The notes below the pieces were generated by a model that saw nothing but the letters and a program-made list of their open reading frames with translations, searched no databases and was not told the origin of the DNA. Positions 14,960-24,375 of a stretch of DNA of 50,058 nucleotides are shown in pieces (positions within the stretch are counted from its first letter, which is position 1; every line of letters begins with the position of its first letter). The DNA is from Candidatus Chloroploca mongolica (GTDB taxonomy: Bacteria; Chloroflexota; Chloroflexia; Chloroflexales; Chloroflexaceae): assembly GCF_004762035.2 (NCBI RefSeq), contig NZ_SIJK02000017.1:1-50058 (forward strand). The letters are read 5' to 3'. Both the position numbers and the translations under genes were made by a program.

Positions 14960-15568
14960 ATGGAAGAGCGATCGTATTTTATTGAAGCGGCGCTGCGCTA
15001 CGAGGCATTGATCGAAGCTGGCCAGATGCTTGGTCTTGATGCCTTCGTGATCCAGGAACCAGAGGCGACCCGTGCGGAGTTGCGGGCCTTCCTGGAGTTC
15101 AATCTGACCCATGGTGAGTTGGATGAACCAGCCGTGTTGACCGTTGATCAGGCGGCGCGTGCCGACCACGTGATTGCCCTGGTGCGCGGCGCTTGGCAGC
15201 ACGAGCTCAGTGGTACGCCCGTTCAGAACCTGACGCAATTGCGTCAGGCGCGTCAGCTGACCGTCGGACGGCTGGCCCGCCAACTTACCCTACCGGTGGA
15301 TCTGCTGGCACGCCTAGAACGGGGGAAAGTATTGGTAGCGAGTGTGCCCAACCGGCTGGTCGAGCAACTCGCCCAGATGCTGCACGCATCGACCAGCGCG
15401 ATCCAGGCGGCGCTGCTTGCGCCGCCGCCGACCACCGCCACAAGCCGCCTCAGTGCGGTTGATGGCATTGTCGAAGGCGAGGAACCGTTGGTCAGCTTTG
15501 CGCGAGCCTTCGCCGCGAGTGAGCCGACGGACGAAGAGCAGGCCGCCTGGGCTGCTGATCTGCCATGA
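14960..15568 (+). CDS. HTH protein (XRE-like), putative substrate/partner of the ImmA-UvrD fusion
   Basis: 202 aa starting MEERSYFIEAALRYEAL. The ATG follows the sigma stop by 2 bases, with GAGGAG just inside the sigma gene. Residues about 93-140 form an XRE-like helix-turn-helix (LTQLRQARQLTVGRLARQLT, LPVDLLARLERGKV). The N-terminal part is acidic and helical; the tail (EGEEPLVSFARAFAASEPTD) is acidic. In many phage and element systems an ImmA/IrrE protease cleaves a repressor of this kind encoded next to it. Here the next gene carries the protease domain and overlaps by 4 bases. It could instead be an anti-sigma or antitoxin-like protein. Confidence 0.65.
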   Translation: MEERSYFIEAALRYEALIEAGQMLGLDAFVIQEPEATRAELRAFLEFNLTHGELDEPAVLTVDQAARADHVIALVRGAWQHELSGTPVQNLTQLRQARQLTVGRLARQLTLPVDLLARLERGKVLVASVPNRLVEQLAQMLHASTSAIQAALLAPPPTTATSRLSAVDGIVEGEEPLVSFARAFAASEPTDEEQAAWAADLP

Positions 15569-18500
15569 GCGTGCGCTGGCAACAAATTCGTGCCGCTGCC
15601 CACACTGCCCGGCAGCAGTATCAGACCCACCACCAGGGTTCCGTCGTGCAACCGCTGGATCTCGCTGACCTGGCCGAATGCCTCTGGGGTCTTACAGTTG
15701 TGCGCACCGGAACGCTCGCCGAAGGCATTCAAGGCAAGGTCGAACCGGAACTCCAGGTCATCCGCGTGCGGCGCGAGCTTACGTCGGAACGGCAGCGCTT
15801 CGTCATCGCCCACGAGCTGGGCCACGTAGCCCTCGAAGGCCTGACCGCCGGTCCGTTCCTCGATACCGAGGCGACGATCGACGAGCGCTCGGCGGGTGAA
15901 AGCGCCGATGATACGGTGGTACGCACCTACAATACGCGTGAGCGGCACGAGCAGGAGGCCAACCTCTTTGCTTTGGAGTTGCTGGTACCGGCTGATGAAC
16001 TCTGGCGGGCGATCCAACAGCCGGGTTGGTCTGTCGAAACCCTCGCTGTATACTTCGGTGTCTCGCTGGACGCGATCCGAACCCAGATCGTCAATGTGAG
16101 TTGTCTTGAGCCACTCGCCCCACCGAATCTGACCAGTGACAGCGTAACGACCACGCTCACCCCTGATCCAGAGCAACAGGAAGCGGTAGATGCGCCTCTG
16201 CCACTGCTGCTTGCCGCTGGGCCAGGCACTGGCAAGACGCGGAGCATTGTCGCGAAGTATCTGGCCCTGGTACACCAAGGCGTCGATCCGGCAAGTATTC
16301 TGGCTCTGACCTTCTCGAATAAAGCTGCCGACGAGATGCGCGGGCGGATCGTCGCGGCGCTGCGCCAGGAATTCCCTGACCTCGCCGGGCGCGTTGCGAT
16401 CAGTACGTTCCACGCCTGGGGTCTGAATGTCCTGCGCACCTATGGCGCACGGCTGGGCTTGCCAATCAATGTCCGCCTGCTCGACACCGGTGACCTGTTT
16501 CTTTTGTTGACACGCCACCTGGCCGATCTGCACCTCGACCATTTCAAGGACATCCGTGACCCCTCTCGCCATCTGTTAGCGATCATCAAGGCGATCAGCC
16601 GGATCAAGGATGAGTTACGCACCCCTGAAGAGTATGCGCAACTTGCCGAAGCAGAAGCGCAGCATCTGGTTGTCCAGGCCGAGCAGAACCATGCGGGAAC
16701 CACGAAGAAAGCGGCGGAAGCTCGGCAAAGAGCAACTCGCCAAGCAGCCGCGCTCCGTGAGTTGGCGCACGTCTACCCCCGGTACGAGGCGGTCTTACGG
16801 CAGGCAGGTGCTCTCGATTATGGCGACCTGATTGTGCAGACAGTCGCTGCGCTACACGATCCGATTGTGGCTTCCGATCTACGCAAGCGCTACCAGTATC
16901 TGCTCATTGATGAGTTCCAGGATATTAACTACGCCTCAGGCGAACTGGTGCGCTTGCTCGATGGTGGTCGTGGACGGGTGTGGGCGGTTGGCGACGCATG
17001 GCAGAGTATCTACCGTTTCCGTGGTGCCTCGGCGGCCAACCTGGACGAGTTCACCACGCACTATCCAAGCGCCCATCTCTATCACCTTACCCACAACTAT
17101 CGCTCACTCCAGTCGATTCTTGACGCCAGTGCAGCGGTGATGGCCGGAGATACGCGATCGCCCCATCGTCCCAGGCTCGTAGCCCAGCGCGGTAGCGGGC
17201 ATGGCATACACGTTTGTGAATGGGTTGGACAGAGCACCCATGACGAGTATGCGGCGATCGCCCACGACATCTTGCAGCGGGTCGCCGCTCGGGTGTCCTC
17301 GGATCTCCCGTGTGTCCCGCATGGCCGCACTCACGGGAGCACCAAACCATATCGCCAACGACCGCAGCCCCGATGCCGTGCCATGCGAAAGATCCGTCAC
17401 TGGCGCTTTCGCGACCACGCCGTACTCTGTCGGAAACACGCCCATGCGATGCAGATCGCCACAATCCTCGAGGCGCATGGCATCCCGGTTGATAGTGTGC
17501 GCGACATTTATGAGACGCCTGAAATCAAGGACGTGCTGGCAATCTGTGCCCAGGTACGTGCGCTCAACAGCGCCGGTCTCCTCCGCGCCCTAACCATACC
17601 CGAATATCGGCTCGATCCTCGAGATCTCAATACCTTAGTGAACGAGGCACGTTGGTCGAAACAGGCGCTGCCGCGTGCGGCTCGCGACGCAGCGATCATC
17701 GCCCGGCTGAGCCCTCAGGCGCAGCAAGCGCTCACCCGGCTGCAGGCCATCATCGAGGCGCTGGCGGCTGAGGGTGATGCTTGGCAGGTCTTGGCGAGCT
17801 ACCTCTTTCAGCACAGCCAGCAGATGCGCGAGTGCCTGACCCGTGCCGGTCGCGGTGAGGGCGCGGCCAAGCGTGAACTGGCCAATCTTGGCCGGTTGCT
17901 GGCGACCGCCCAAAAATTTGTGCGCCAGGCCGAGCCTGGCCAACGGCACGCTGCCGACTTCATTGAGTATATCCGCACGCTGCGCGCCGCCGGTGCAAGC
18001 TCCAGCCAGCCTCTTGGCGGACAACCCGACGTGGTGCGGGTCATGACGGTGCATGCGGCCAAGGGGCTTGAGTTCCCGATCGTCTACGTGCCGCAGCTCC
18101 AGGAGGGCCAGTTCCCAGCGCGGGGCGGCCAGCGCGGCCTGCCGCAGCCGTCCGGCCTCATCCGCGGCCCAGTCGAGAGCGAACTGCAGGAGGAGCGCTA
18201 CCTACTCTATGTCGCGATGACCCGCGCTCGCGACCGCCTTGTTCTGACTCGCTCGACTGCTGGCCGGCGCACATCCAATGGCGAGCCAAAGGTGGCCGAG
18301 CGCTCCTCGTTGCTCGCCGGAGACGGCGCGCAGGCGAACACACCATGGGCCACACGCACCCTGCCAACAGCCCATGGCTGTCCGGTGCCAGCGCCAGAGA
18401 TGCGCTTGATGGACACACCACCACCACCGATGCCTTTGCCAGCATCGAGCATCAACCTTGATGGCTGTCGGCGCCGCTTTCTTTACCAGTACGTCTACCA

Positions 18501-19125
18501 ACTCTACGACGACCAGTCACCCTTCCTGCGTATGCACCAGGCCATTCGTGCGAGTGTGAAGCAACTGGTCGTGCAGGCACGTGACGGAACCCTGATGACT
18601 GATGAGCAGAGCATCCGCACGCTTGTCCATGGTCAGTTGCAGCGCTACGAACTTGACAACGTGCTCTACGCGGCTGACTACGCTGCCGAGGCCTGGCGGC
18701 ACGTGCGTGGCGTCTGGGACGATCTGTGTGCAGCCCGCCTGGTGCCGGAGCGAGTCGATCGTCGGGTTGTCGTGCACCGGCCAGCCGGGGCGATTGAGGT
18801 GCGGATTGATCGCGAGGAGACCCATGACGGATGCACCCGCTGGGTCTGGACGCGCTCAGGGCAGCCCGGCGAGGATGATCATCTGTCGGAGCGGGTGATG
18901 CTCTATGCCCTAGCCCACCAGGAGATCCACGGTACTCCCGGTGAGATTGCGATCACCTACACCGCAACCGGCGACCTGCGGCTAGCGACACCAAAAGACA
19001 AGGTGCTCGCCAACCACAGTGCCAAGATCGATAACCTGCTGGAGGAGATGCGAGCACGGCGCTGGGAGCCTTCTTTTGGGCCGCACTGCGCTACGTGCCC
19101 GTTCAATTTGATCTGCCCGGTGTGA
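15565..19125 (+). CDS. ImmA/IrrE protease - UvrD helicase - degenerate RecB-like nuclease fusion
   Basis: 1186 aa, three modules. (1) Residues 1-190: ImmA/IrrE metalloprotease with the zinc motif HELGH (83-87) and the downstream EANLFALELL (about 131-140) carrying the third ligand. (2) About 205-900: UvrD/Rep SF1A helicase. Motif I is AAGPGTGKT (217-225), Ia is ALTFSNKAADEM, II is LLIDEFQDI, III is VGDAWQSIYRFRGA, IV is LTHNYRS, V is VMTVHAAKGLEFPIVYVP and VI is LYVAMTRARDRLVL. (3) About 955-1186: RecB/AddB-type nuclease fold. It has a lone Cys (INLDGCRRRFLYQYVYQL) and a terminal HCATCPFNLICPV, which together could hold an Fe-S cluster. At the expected catalytic D-x-K the sequence is RWVWTRSG, so nuclease activity is probably lost. 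The gene overlaps the HTH gene by 4 bases. Confidence 0.88.
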   Translation: MSVRWQQIRAAAHTARQQYQTHHQGSVVQPLDLADLAECLWGLTVVRTGTLAEGIQGKVEPELQVIRVRRELTSERQRFVIAHELGHVALEGLTAGPFLDTEATIDERSAGESADDTVVRTYNTRERHEQEANLFALELLVPADELWRAIQQPGWSVETLAVYFGVSLDAIRTQIVNVSCLEPLAPPNLTSDSVTTTLTPDPEQQEAVDAPLPLLLAAGPGTGKTRSIVAKYLALVHQGVDPASILALTFSNKAADEMRGRIVAALRQEFPDLAGRVAISTFHAWGLNVLRTYGARLGLPINVRLLDTGDLFLLLTRHLADLHLDHFKDIRDPSRHLLAIIKAISRIKDELRTPEEYAQLAEAEAQHLVVQAEQNHAGTTKKAAEARQRATRQAAALRELAHVYPRYEAVLRQAGALDYGDLIVQTVAALHDPIVASDLRKRYQYLLIDEFQDINYASGELVRLLDGGRGRVWAVGDAWQSIYRFRGASAANLDEFTTHYPSAHLYHLTHNYRSLQSILDASAAVMAGDTRSPHRPRLVAQRGSGHGIHVCEWVGQSTHDEYAAIAHDILQRVAARVSSDLPCVPHGRTHGSTKPYRQRPQPRCRAMRKIRHWRFRDHAVLCRKHAHAMQIATILEAHGIPVDSVRDIYETPEIKDVLAICAQVRALNSAGLLRALTIPEYRLDPRDLNTLVNEARWSKQALPRAARDAAIIARLSPQAQQALTRLQAIIEALAAEGDAWQVLASYLFQHSQQMRECLTRAGRGEGAAKRELANLGRLLATAQKFVRQAEPGQRHAADFIEYIRTLRAAGASSSQPLGGQPDVVRVMTVHAAKGLEFPIVYVPQLQEGQFPARGGQRGLPQPSGLIRGPVESELQEERYLLYVAMTRARDRLVLTRSTAGRRTSNGEPKVAERSSLLAGDGAQANTPWATRTLPTAHGCPVPAPEMRLMDTPPPPMPLPASSINLDGCRRRFLYQYVYQLYDDQSPFLRMHQAIRASVKQLVVQARDGTLMTDEQSIRTLVHGQLQRYELDNVLYAADYAAEAWRHVRGVWDDLCAARLVPERVDRRVVVHRPAGAIEVRIDREETHDGCTRWVWTRSGQPGEDDHLSERVMLYALAHQEIHGTPGEIAITYTATGDLRLATPKDKVLANHSAKIDNLLEEMRARRWEPSFGPHCATCPFNLICPV

Positions 19126-19189
19126 AAGAGTGATCCGTATGGTGTCTTATCCGAAGAGGAGCAGGTGTAATGCAGAAGGCGTTCACACA

Positions 19190-19219
19190 TTGCCGGAATA
19201 CACGAGATGCTGATATAAT
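19190..19219 (+). promoter_or_regulatory. Promoter for the type I restriction operon
   Basis: TTGCCG (19190-19195), an 18-base spacer and a consensus TATAAT (19214-19219) preceded by TGA, giving an extended -10. It lies about 170 bases upstream of the hsdM start and is the only strong promoter pattern in the 262-bp gap after the ImmA-UvrD gene. Confidence 0.6.
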
Positions 19220-19387
19220 GGTTGACGCCTGCATAATCTTTTGCAGCATCTCCGACAGCTATGCATACGTGAACTGTAATCGTTCTGGTACAAGCTCTTG
19301 GATTGATATACGACCTGAACATTGATTTCGGCGGGTCAGGTGCAGCGACAGATTCTAGAGTTGCCCTGCGTAGTTGAGGTAATCTGT

Positions 19388-21064
19388 ATGCCACCCGGAC
19401 GTAAACGGACAACCAATCAGAGTGCGGCGATCACCAATGGCCCGATCATGGCGTCCACGGGTGAAGAGACCAATGGTCGGCACGATCTGTCGCTCCTGGA
19501 AAACCGCCTTTGGGAGGCTGCCGATCAACTGCGCGCCAACTCGAAGTTGAAGTCGTCGGAGTATTCCATCCCAGTGTTGGGCCTGATCTTTCTGCGGTAC
19601 GCCGACTACCGCTTCACCCATATCGAGCAAGAGCTGAAGGTGAAGCAAGGCGCATCGTCACGCCGTACCATCGGCAAGGCCGACTACCAGGCGCGTGGTG
19701 TCATGTACGTGCCCGAGGAGGCGCGTTTCGCAAGGCTGTTAACGCTGCCCGAGGGCGCCGATATCGCCAAGGTGATCAGCGAGGCGATGAAGGCGATCGA
19801 GGCCGACAACCCGGCCCTGAAGGATGTGCTGCCCAAGGAGTATCGCCGACTCGGCAACGACGTGCTGGTTCCGTTGTTGAAGACCCTCAACGCGATCCCG
19901 ATGGATGCCGAGGGTGACACCTTTGGCCGGATCTACGAGTACTTTCTGGGTGAGTTTGCCCGCAGCGAGGGCCAGAAGGGTGGTGAGTTCTATACACCTA
20001 CCGCGCTGGTCAAACTGATCGTTGAGGTGATCGAGCCGTTCCACGGCCGGATCTTCGACCCGGCCTGCGGATCCGGCGGCATGTTCGTGCAGAGCGCCCG
20101 CTTTGTCGAGAACCACAAACGTAACCCGAATGCCGAGATCAGTATCTACGGCCAGGAGAAAGTTGGTGAAACTGCCCGGCTCTGCCGCATGAATCTGGCT
20201 GTCCATGGTCTCGGTGGCGAGATCCGCGATGGCAATAGCTACTACGAAGATCTCCATCGCAGTGTTGGGCAGTTCGACTTTGTTATGGCCAATCCGCCAT
20301 TCAACGTCAACGGCGTCGACAAGTCGCGCCTCAAGGACGACCCACGCTTTCCCTTTGGTATGCCGACGCCGGATAACGCCAACTATCTCTGGATCCAGCA
20401 CTTCTATAGTGCCCTGACGCCAACTGGACGCACTGGATTTGTCATGTCCAGCTCGGCCGCCGATGCACGCGGCTCCGAGCAAGAGATCCGCCGTAAGCTG
20501 ATTGAGGCCCAGGCAGTTGATGTGATGATCGCAATTGGGCCGAACTTCTTCTACACGGTGACTCTGCCCTGTATGCTCTGGTTTTTCGACCGCAACAAGG
20601 CGCGGACGGCGCGCAAGGATACGGTGCTGTTCATCGATGCGCGCCAGATCTACCGCCAGATCGACCGTGCCCACCGCGACTTTACGCCGACCCAGGTTGA
20701 GTTTCTTGCCAACATCGCGCGGCTCTACCGTGACGAGCAGCCCGAGCAGGTTTCCGGCAGCGAGAACCTGCTGGCCCAGCACTTTCCTGACGGTGCCTAC
20801 CAGGATATCGCCGGGCTCTGCAAGGTGGCGACGCTCGATGAGATCAAGGCCCAGGGCTGGAGCCTCAATCCGGGGCGCTATGTCGGCGTCGCCGCCCGCG
20901 CCGCCGACAACTTTGACTTTGCTGTGCAGCTCGAGGAGCTGAACGAAGAACTGGAGCAACTGAATGCCGAAGCGCGTCTCCTGGAAGAGCGCATCGCCGA
21001 GCATGTAGAACAGTTGTTGGTACCAGCGACAGTGGGGCAAGCGAAAGTGCCGCGTAGGGACTGA
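19388..21064 (+). CDS. hsdM: Type I restriction-modification methyltransferase subunit M
   Basis: 558 aa starting [12 protein letters not shown], with GAGGT 7 bases upstream. Residues about 35-190 are the HsdM N-terminal helical domain ([30 protein letters not shown]). The SAM-binding motif [10 protein letters not shown] is at about 223-232 and the catalytic motif [10 protein letters not shown] at about 299-308, typical of adenine-N6 methylation. [16 protein letters not shown] precedes motif I, as in the family. The last residues ([14 protein letters not shown]) differ from the tail encoded by the remnant at 21733-21913, which looks like the original end. It partners with HsdS at 21910. Confidence 0.95.
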   Translation: MPPGRKRTTNQSAAITNGPIMASTGEETNGRHDLSLLENRLWEAADQLRANSKLKSSEYSIPVLGLIFLRYADYRFTHIEQELKVKQGASSRRTIGKADYQARGVMYVPEEARFARLLTLPEGADIAKVISEAMKAIEADNPALKDVLPKEYRRLGNDVLVPLLKTLNAIPMDAEGDTFGRIYEYFLGEFARSEGQKGGEFYTPTALVKLIVEVIEPFHGRIFDPACGSGGMFVQSARFVENHKRNPNAEISIYGQEKVGETARLCRMNLAVHGLGGEIRDGNSYYEDLHRSVGQFDFVMANPPFNVNGVDKSRLKDDPRFPFGMPTPDNANYLWIQHFYSALTPTGRTGFVMSSSAADARGSEQEIRRKLIEAQAVDVMIAIGPNFFYTVTLPCMLWFFDRNKARTARKDTVLFIDARQIYRQIDRAHRDFTPTQVEFLANIARLYRDEQPEQVSGSENLLAQHFPDGAYQDIAGLCKVATLDEIKAQGWSLNPGRYVGVAARAADNFDFAVQLEELNEELEQLNAEARLLEERIAEHVEQLLVPATVGQAKVPRRD

Positions 21065-21081
21065 GGAGGAAGGAGACAGGG

Positions 21082-21369
21082 ATGAATCTCGATCAACTGC
21101 GCTCTAGGCGCGCCGAAATCCTGACACTGGCCGAGCAGCATGGCGCACATAATGTACGCGTCTTCGGCTCAGTCGTGCGAGGTGAGTCAGGAAGTGAGAG
21201 CGATATTGATCTGCTGATCGATATGGACGAGCAACGCAGCCTCCTTGACCTGGTGGCGCTCTGGCAGGATCTCCAGGACATGCTCGGTCGACGCGTTGAT
21301 GTGGTCACTGAACGTAGTCTCCACTGGTATATTCGTGACCGGGTGTTGCGTGAAGCGAGGCCGTTATGA
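21082..21369 (+). CDS. mntA: MntA-like nucleotidyltransferase antitoxin
   Basis: 95 aa. The minimal nucleotidyltransferase motif is complete: VFGSVVRGESGSESDIDLLI (GS, then DxD) at about 29-48 and a third acidic strand RVDVVTE near residue 73. In characterised MntA-HepT pairs this enzyme AMPylates a tyrosine next to the HEPN toxin's active site and so neutralises it. AGGAGG/AAGGAGA precedes the ATG. The stop overlaps the HEPN gene start by 4 bases. The pair sits between hsdM and hsdS. Confidence 0.9.
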   Translation: MNLDQLRSRRAEILTLAEQHGAHNVRVFGSVVRGESGSESDIDLLIDMDEQRSLLDLVALWQDLQDMLGRRVDVVTERSLHWYIRDRVLREARPL

Positions 21370-21707
21370 AAGATGACGGTCTGTACCTTACCCATATGCT
21401 CGAATGTATCACGCAGATCGAAGAATACACGCGGAATGGCAAAGAAGCCTTTATGGCTTCACGGATGACCCAGGACGCGGTTGTTCGTAATTTTGAGATT
21501 ATTGGCGAGGCGACGAAACGGGTATCTCCGTCGCTGAAAGATGCACACCCTCATGTACCGTGGCGGCGTATCGCCGGGTTGCGTGATGTGCTGATTCATG
21601 ATTATATTCGTGTCGAGCTTGAACAGGTCTGGGCGCTTGTTATCGGCCCAATGCGCGACTTGAAACGTGATCTTACGACGATTCGTGCGATTCTGGAAGG
21701 AGCGTAA
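21366..21707 (+). CDS. hepT: HepT-like HEPN ribonuclease toxin
   Basis: 113 aa, DUF86 family. The HEPN active-site motif RDVLIHDY (R-X4-H-X-Y) is intact at about residues 76-83. The tyrosine is the position AMPylated by MntA in known systems. Upstream is the typical MTQDAVVRNFEIIGEATKRV segment. HepT cuts RNA when released from its partner. It overlaps mntA by 4 bases. Confidence 0.9.
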   Translation: MKDDGLYLTHMLECITQIEEYTRNGKEAFMASRMTQDAVVRNFEIIGEATKRVSPSLKDAHPHVPWRRIAGLRDVLIHDYIRVELEQVWALVIGPMRDLKRDLTTIRAILEGA

Positions 21708-21732
21708 CAGGGTATACGTCACCCGAGCTACG

Positions 21733-21913
21733 CTGAACCTTGATGGCTGGCTATGCTGTCGGCGGCACCGCCCGCGCCGCCGGGAAGTTCAACTTCACCG
21801 TGCGACTTGCAGAGCTAAATGAGGATCTGGAGCAACTGAATGCCGAAGCGCATCTCTTGGAAGAGCGCATCGCTGAGCATGTGGAACGGTTGTTGGAGCA
21901 GGTGACAAAATGA
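21733..21913 (+). pseudogene. Remnant of an hsdM 3' end
   Basis: This segment repeats the end of hsdM (about 20870-21020). It encodes GTARAAGKFNFTVRLAELNE and [20 protein letters not shown] in the hsdM-like frame, then EQVTK and a TGA that overlaps the hsdS ATG as ATGA. By eye about four fifths of the bases match the tail of the present hsdM. The upstream part is missing and there is no start. It marks the insertion point of the mntA-hepT pair, or the tail of a related M gene brought in with it. Confidence 0.8.
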
Positions 21914-23199
21914 GCACGAATGGCGACCTTTGGAAAACTGTTCCGATCAAAACCCTGTATCGCGGGTTATATGACGGCCCACATGCCACACCCAAGCTTT
22001 CAGATGAAGGCCCCATCTTCTTGGGCATCCCTAACGTTCGTGAAGATGGCGGTCTTGACCTAGCCAAAGTTCGCCACATCGCTGAAGAAGACTTTCCTAA
22101 GTGGACGAAACGGATATTACCGCAGCCTGGGGATATTGTATTTAGCTATGAAGCAACGCTTCATCGTTACGCCATAATCCCAGAGGGCTTCAGGGGCTGT
22201 CTAGGCCGCAGAATGGCATTAATACGTCCAAATCCGGGCGAGGTTGAGAGTCGTTATCTCTTCTACTACTTCCTGTCGGACAGGTGGCATTCAACGGTTG
22301 CTCGGCATATACTTATTGGTGCTACAGTTGATCGCATTCCCCTAACGCACTTCCCTCAGTTCGAGGTAACGATCCCTCCACCTCCCATCCAGCGCAAGAT
22401 CGCTGCCATCCTCAGTGCCTACGACGACCTCATCGAGAACAACCAGCGCCGCATCGCCATCCTGGAAGAAATGGCGCACAATCTCTACCGCGAGTGGTTC
22501 GTCGAGCTGCGCTTTCCGGGGCACGAGCATGTGCGCGTGGTGGATGGCGTGCCGGAGGGGTGGGAGGTGACAACGTTAGGGGGCATTAGTGATCATGTTG
22601 GCGGAGTCATACAAACTGGCCCATTCGGATCACAGTTGCACCAATCAGATTATAAGAGTGAAGGTGTTCCGGTCGTAATGCCCAAAAATTTGGTTGATGG
22701 AAGAATTTCAGCAGATGGAATTGCACGAGTTGGAGTGGAGGATGCTGCTCGGCTCTCTCGCCATCGTCTTCGCCCAGGAGATATTGTCTATGGGCGACGC
22801 GGCGATATTGGTCGTCGAGCATTAGTGACATATCGCGAGGAAGGCTGGCTGTGTGGAACAGGAAGCCTTTTGTTGCGCCTCGGGCAAACTGTTATCGATC
22901 CAGTGCTGTTGTACTTGTACCTAGGAAAGTCAGAAGTAGCCACTTGGATCTCCAATAAGGCCATCGGCGCTACTATGCCAAATCTTAATACTGGTATATT
23001 GAAAAGCATCGTCACTGTTATCCCACCTCGTGAACTCCAGTTTCAAGCAACGATGCTCCTTAACCCTATTTTCGAGCTTATTCAGACACTGAACACCAAA
23101 AACATCAACCTCCGTCGCACCCGTGACTTGCTACTGCCAAGACTGATCAACGGCGAACTGGATGTTGCTGAGTTGGCGATCGCGGGGGTGGTCGAGTAA
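21910..23199 (+). CDS. hsdS: Type I restriction specificity subunit S
   Basis: 429 aa. Two target-recognition domains (about 1-155 and 215-370) are separated by the conserved coiled-coil spacer PPPIQRKIAAILSAYDDLIE followed by NNQRRIAILEEMAHNLYREW. A second partial conserved segment, RRTRDLLLPRLINGELDV, closes the protein. The recognition domains, mainly the second (about 22560-23100), are clearly AT-richer than the spacer, as expected for domains swapped between alleles. The start overlaps the hsdM-like remnant stop. Confidence 0.93.
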   Translation: MSTNGDLWKTVPIKTLYRGLYDGPHATPKLSDEGPIFLGIPNVREDGGLDLAKVRHIAEEDFPKWTKRILPQPGDIVFSYEATLHRYAIIPEGFRGCLGRRMALIRPNPGEVESRYLFYYFLSDRWHSTVARHILIGATVDRIPLTHFPQFEVTIPPPPIQRKIAAILSAYDDLIENNQRRIAILEEMAHNLYREWFVELRFPGHEHVRVVDGVPEGWEVTTLGGISDHVGGVIQTGPFGSQLHQSDYKSEGVPVVMPKNLVDGRISADGIARVGVEDAARLSRHRLRPGDIVYGRRGDIGRRALVTYREEGWLCGTGSLLLRLGQTVIDPVLLYLYLGKSEVATWISNKAIGATMPNLNTGILKSIVTVIPPRELQFQATMLLNPIFELIQTLNTKNINLRRTRDLLLPRLINGELDVAELAIAGVVE

Positions 23200-23268
23200 A
23201 CCACGCGGATTTCACACCGCGTATATTCCAGCGAAACGGGCTGATGCCATTGAGAGGGACACAGAGAT

Positions 23269-24375
23269 ATGACTACGCACTACGATACCGAGAGCACTTC
23301 TCGCGACAGCGCGCGTGTCGACGATATTGTCATCACTAAACCGGACGAAGTCGAGCAGGGACGTACTCGCCGCATCATGCGGCCTCTGCTTATCGACAAT
23401 GCGCGCAACAAAGCTGCCTCAGTGAAGCTAACCTTGATGCACCAGCGTCGCCACTCGGCAAAAGATCCATGGGAGGACGCCGACTCGTTCAATCTTGCTA
23501 CACTCAGGGCCGGCCAAGAAGTTCGTCTCGAGCTGAGCGCAGGTCAGACGTACCGCCTGTACCAGGCGCTGTCTGACCTCTATGCGCTCTCTCAGGATGG
23601 CGTACCCCAGGGACAGCGACGCTTCATTGCGGTTGATGGAGAGTCAGGCGTCGTCGTCAACCTTCAGACACCGGAACTCGTCGAGTACCTGCTTGCCAAC
23701 GACAACCCCGAGTTCTGGGAAGCGCTCAATCAGCTCAAGCCCGATGTGCTTACTGCTGTGGCACTCAAACAACAACATGAGCGGCGTTCAGCTGCGCTTG
23801 CAGAATTCAAGGCTCAGCTCGCCGCCGAGGAGTGGTCAGAGGGCAATTGGCAATCCTTTTTCGAGGCAAACACCTGGATTTTTGGCCATGGCCTGGCCTA
23901 CCAGTTCCTTCATTCCGTAACCAAGCAACCAGCCTATGGCGGCGTTACGGTGGCCGGTTCGGGCGGGCAGCGCGGCGATTTCCTCCTAGCCACAGCAGCC
24001 ACCATTCGCTTCATCGTGCTGGTCGATATTAAGAAGCCACAGAGCGAACTACTCACGACACGACTCTACCGGAATAAGGTATGGGGACCCAGTTCAGAAC
24101 TCTCCGGGGGTGCCGCGCAACTCCAATCGAACTGCCGCACCTGGGTGATAGAGGGTTCGCGCCAGGACGAGAACCGTGACCTCCTGCATGGCGAGGATAT
24201 CTACACCTATGAGCCCAAGGGGATCCTGGTGATCGGGAACACACGCCAGCTTGACGACACTAACAAGCGAGCATCATTCGAACTGTTCCGACGCAATCTG
24301 CACAACCCGGAGATAATCACCTACGATGAGTTGCTGGCTCGCGCCGAATACCTGGTCGTTCATCAGGAGCAATAA
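23269..24375 (+). CDS. sduA: Shedu-family antiphage nuclease (DUF4263)
   Basis: 368 aa. The C-terminal half matches the Shedu nuclease domain: WSEGNWQSFFEANTWIFGHG (about 186-205), then RGDFLLATAATIRFIVLVDI with KKP (about 237-259), giving the PD-(D/E)xK-type D and D-x-K pair. WVIEG and KGILVIGNTRQL follow, as in the family. The N-terminal ~170 residues vary in Shedu proteins and probably sense the trigger. Shedu is normally a single-gene defence. Here it is placed inside the type I restriction operon, 69 bases after hsdS and 140 before hsdR. Confidence 0.85.
   Translation: MTTHYDTESTSRDSARVDDIVITKPDEVEQGRTRRIMRPLLIDNARNKAASVKLTLMHQRRHSAKDPWEDADSFNLATLRAGQEVRLELSAGQTYRLYQALSDLYALSQDGVPQGQRRFIAVDGESGVVVNLQTPELVEYLLANDNPEFWEALNQLKPDVLTAVALKQQHERRSAALAEFKAQLAAEEWSEGNWQSFFEANTWIFGHGLAYQFLHSVTKQPAYGGVTVAGSGGQRGDFLLATAATIRFIVLVDIKKPQSELLTTRLYRNKVWGPSSELSGGAAQLQSNCRTWVIEGSRQDENRDLLHGEDIYTYEPKGILVIGNTRQLDDTNKRASFELFRRNLHNPEIITYDELLARAEYLVVHQEQ

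Noticed and set aside
15253-16572. 439-aa minus-strand frame
   Set aside because: Antisense of the HTH and ImmA-UvrD genes, which show clear motifs.
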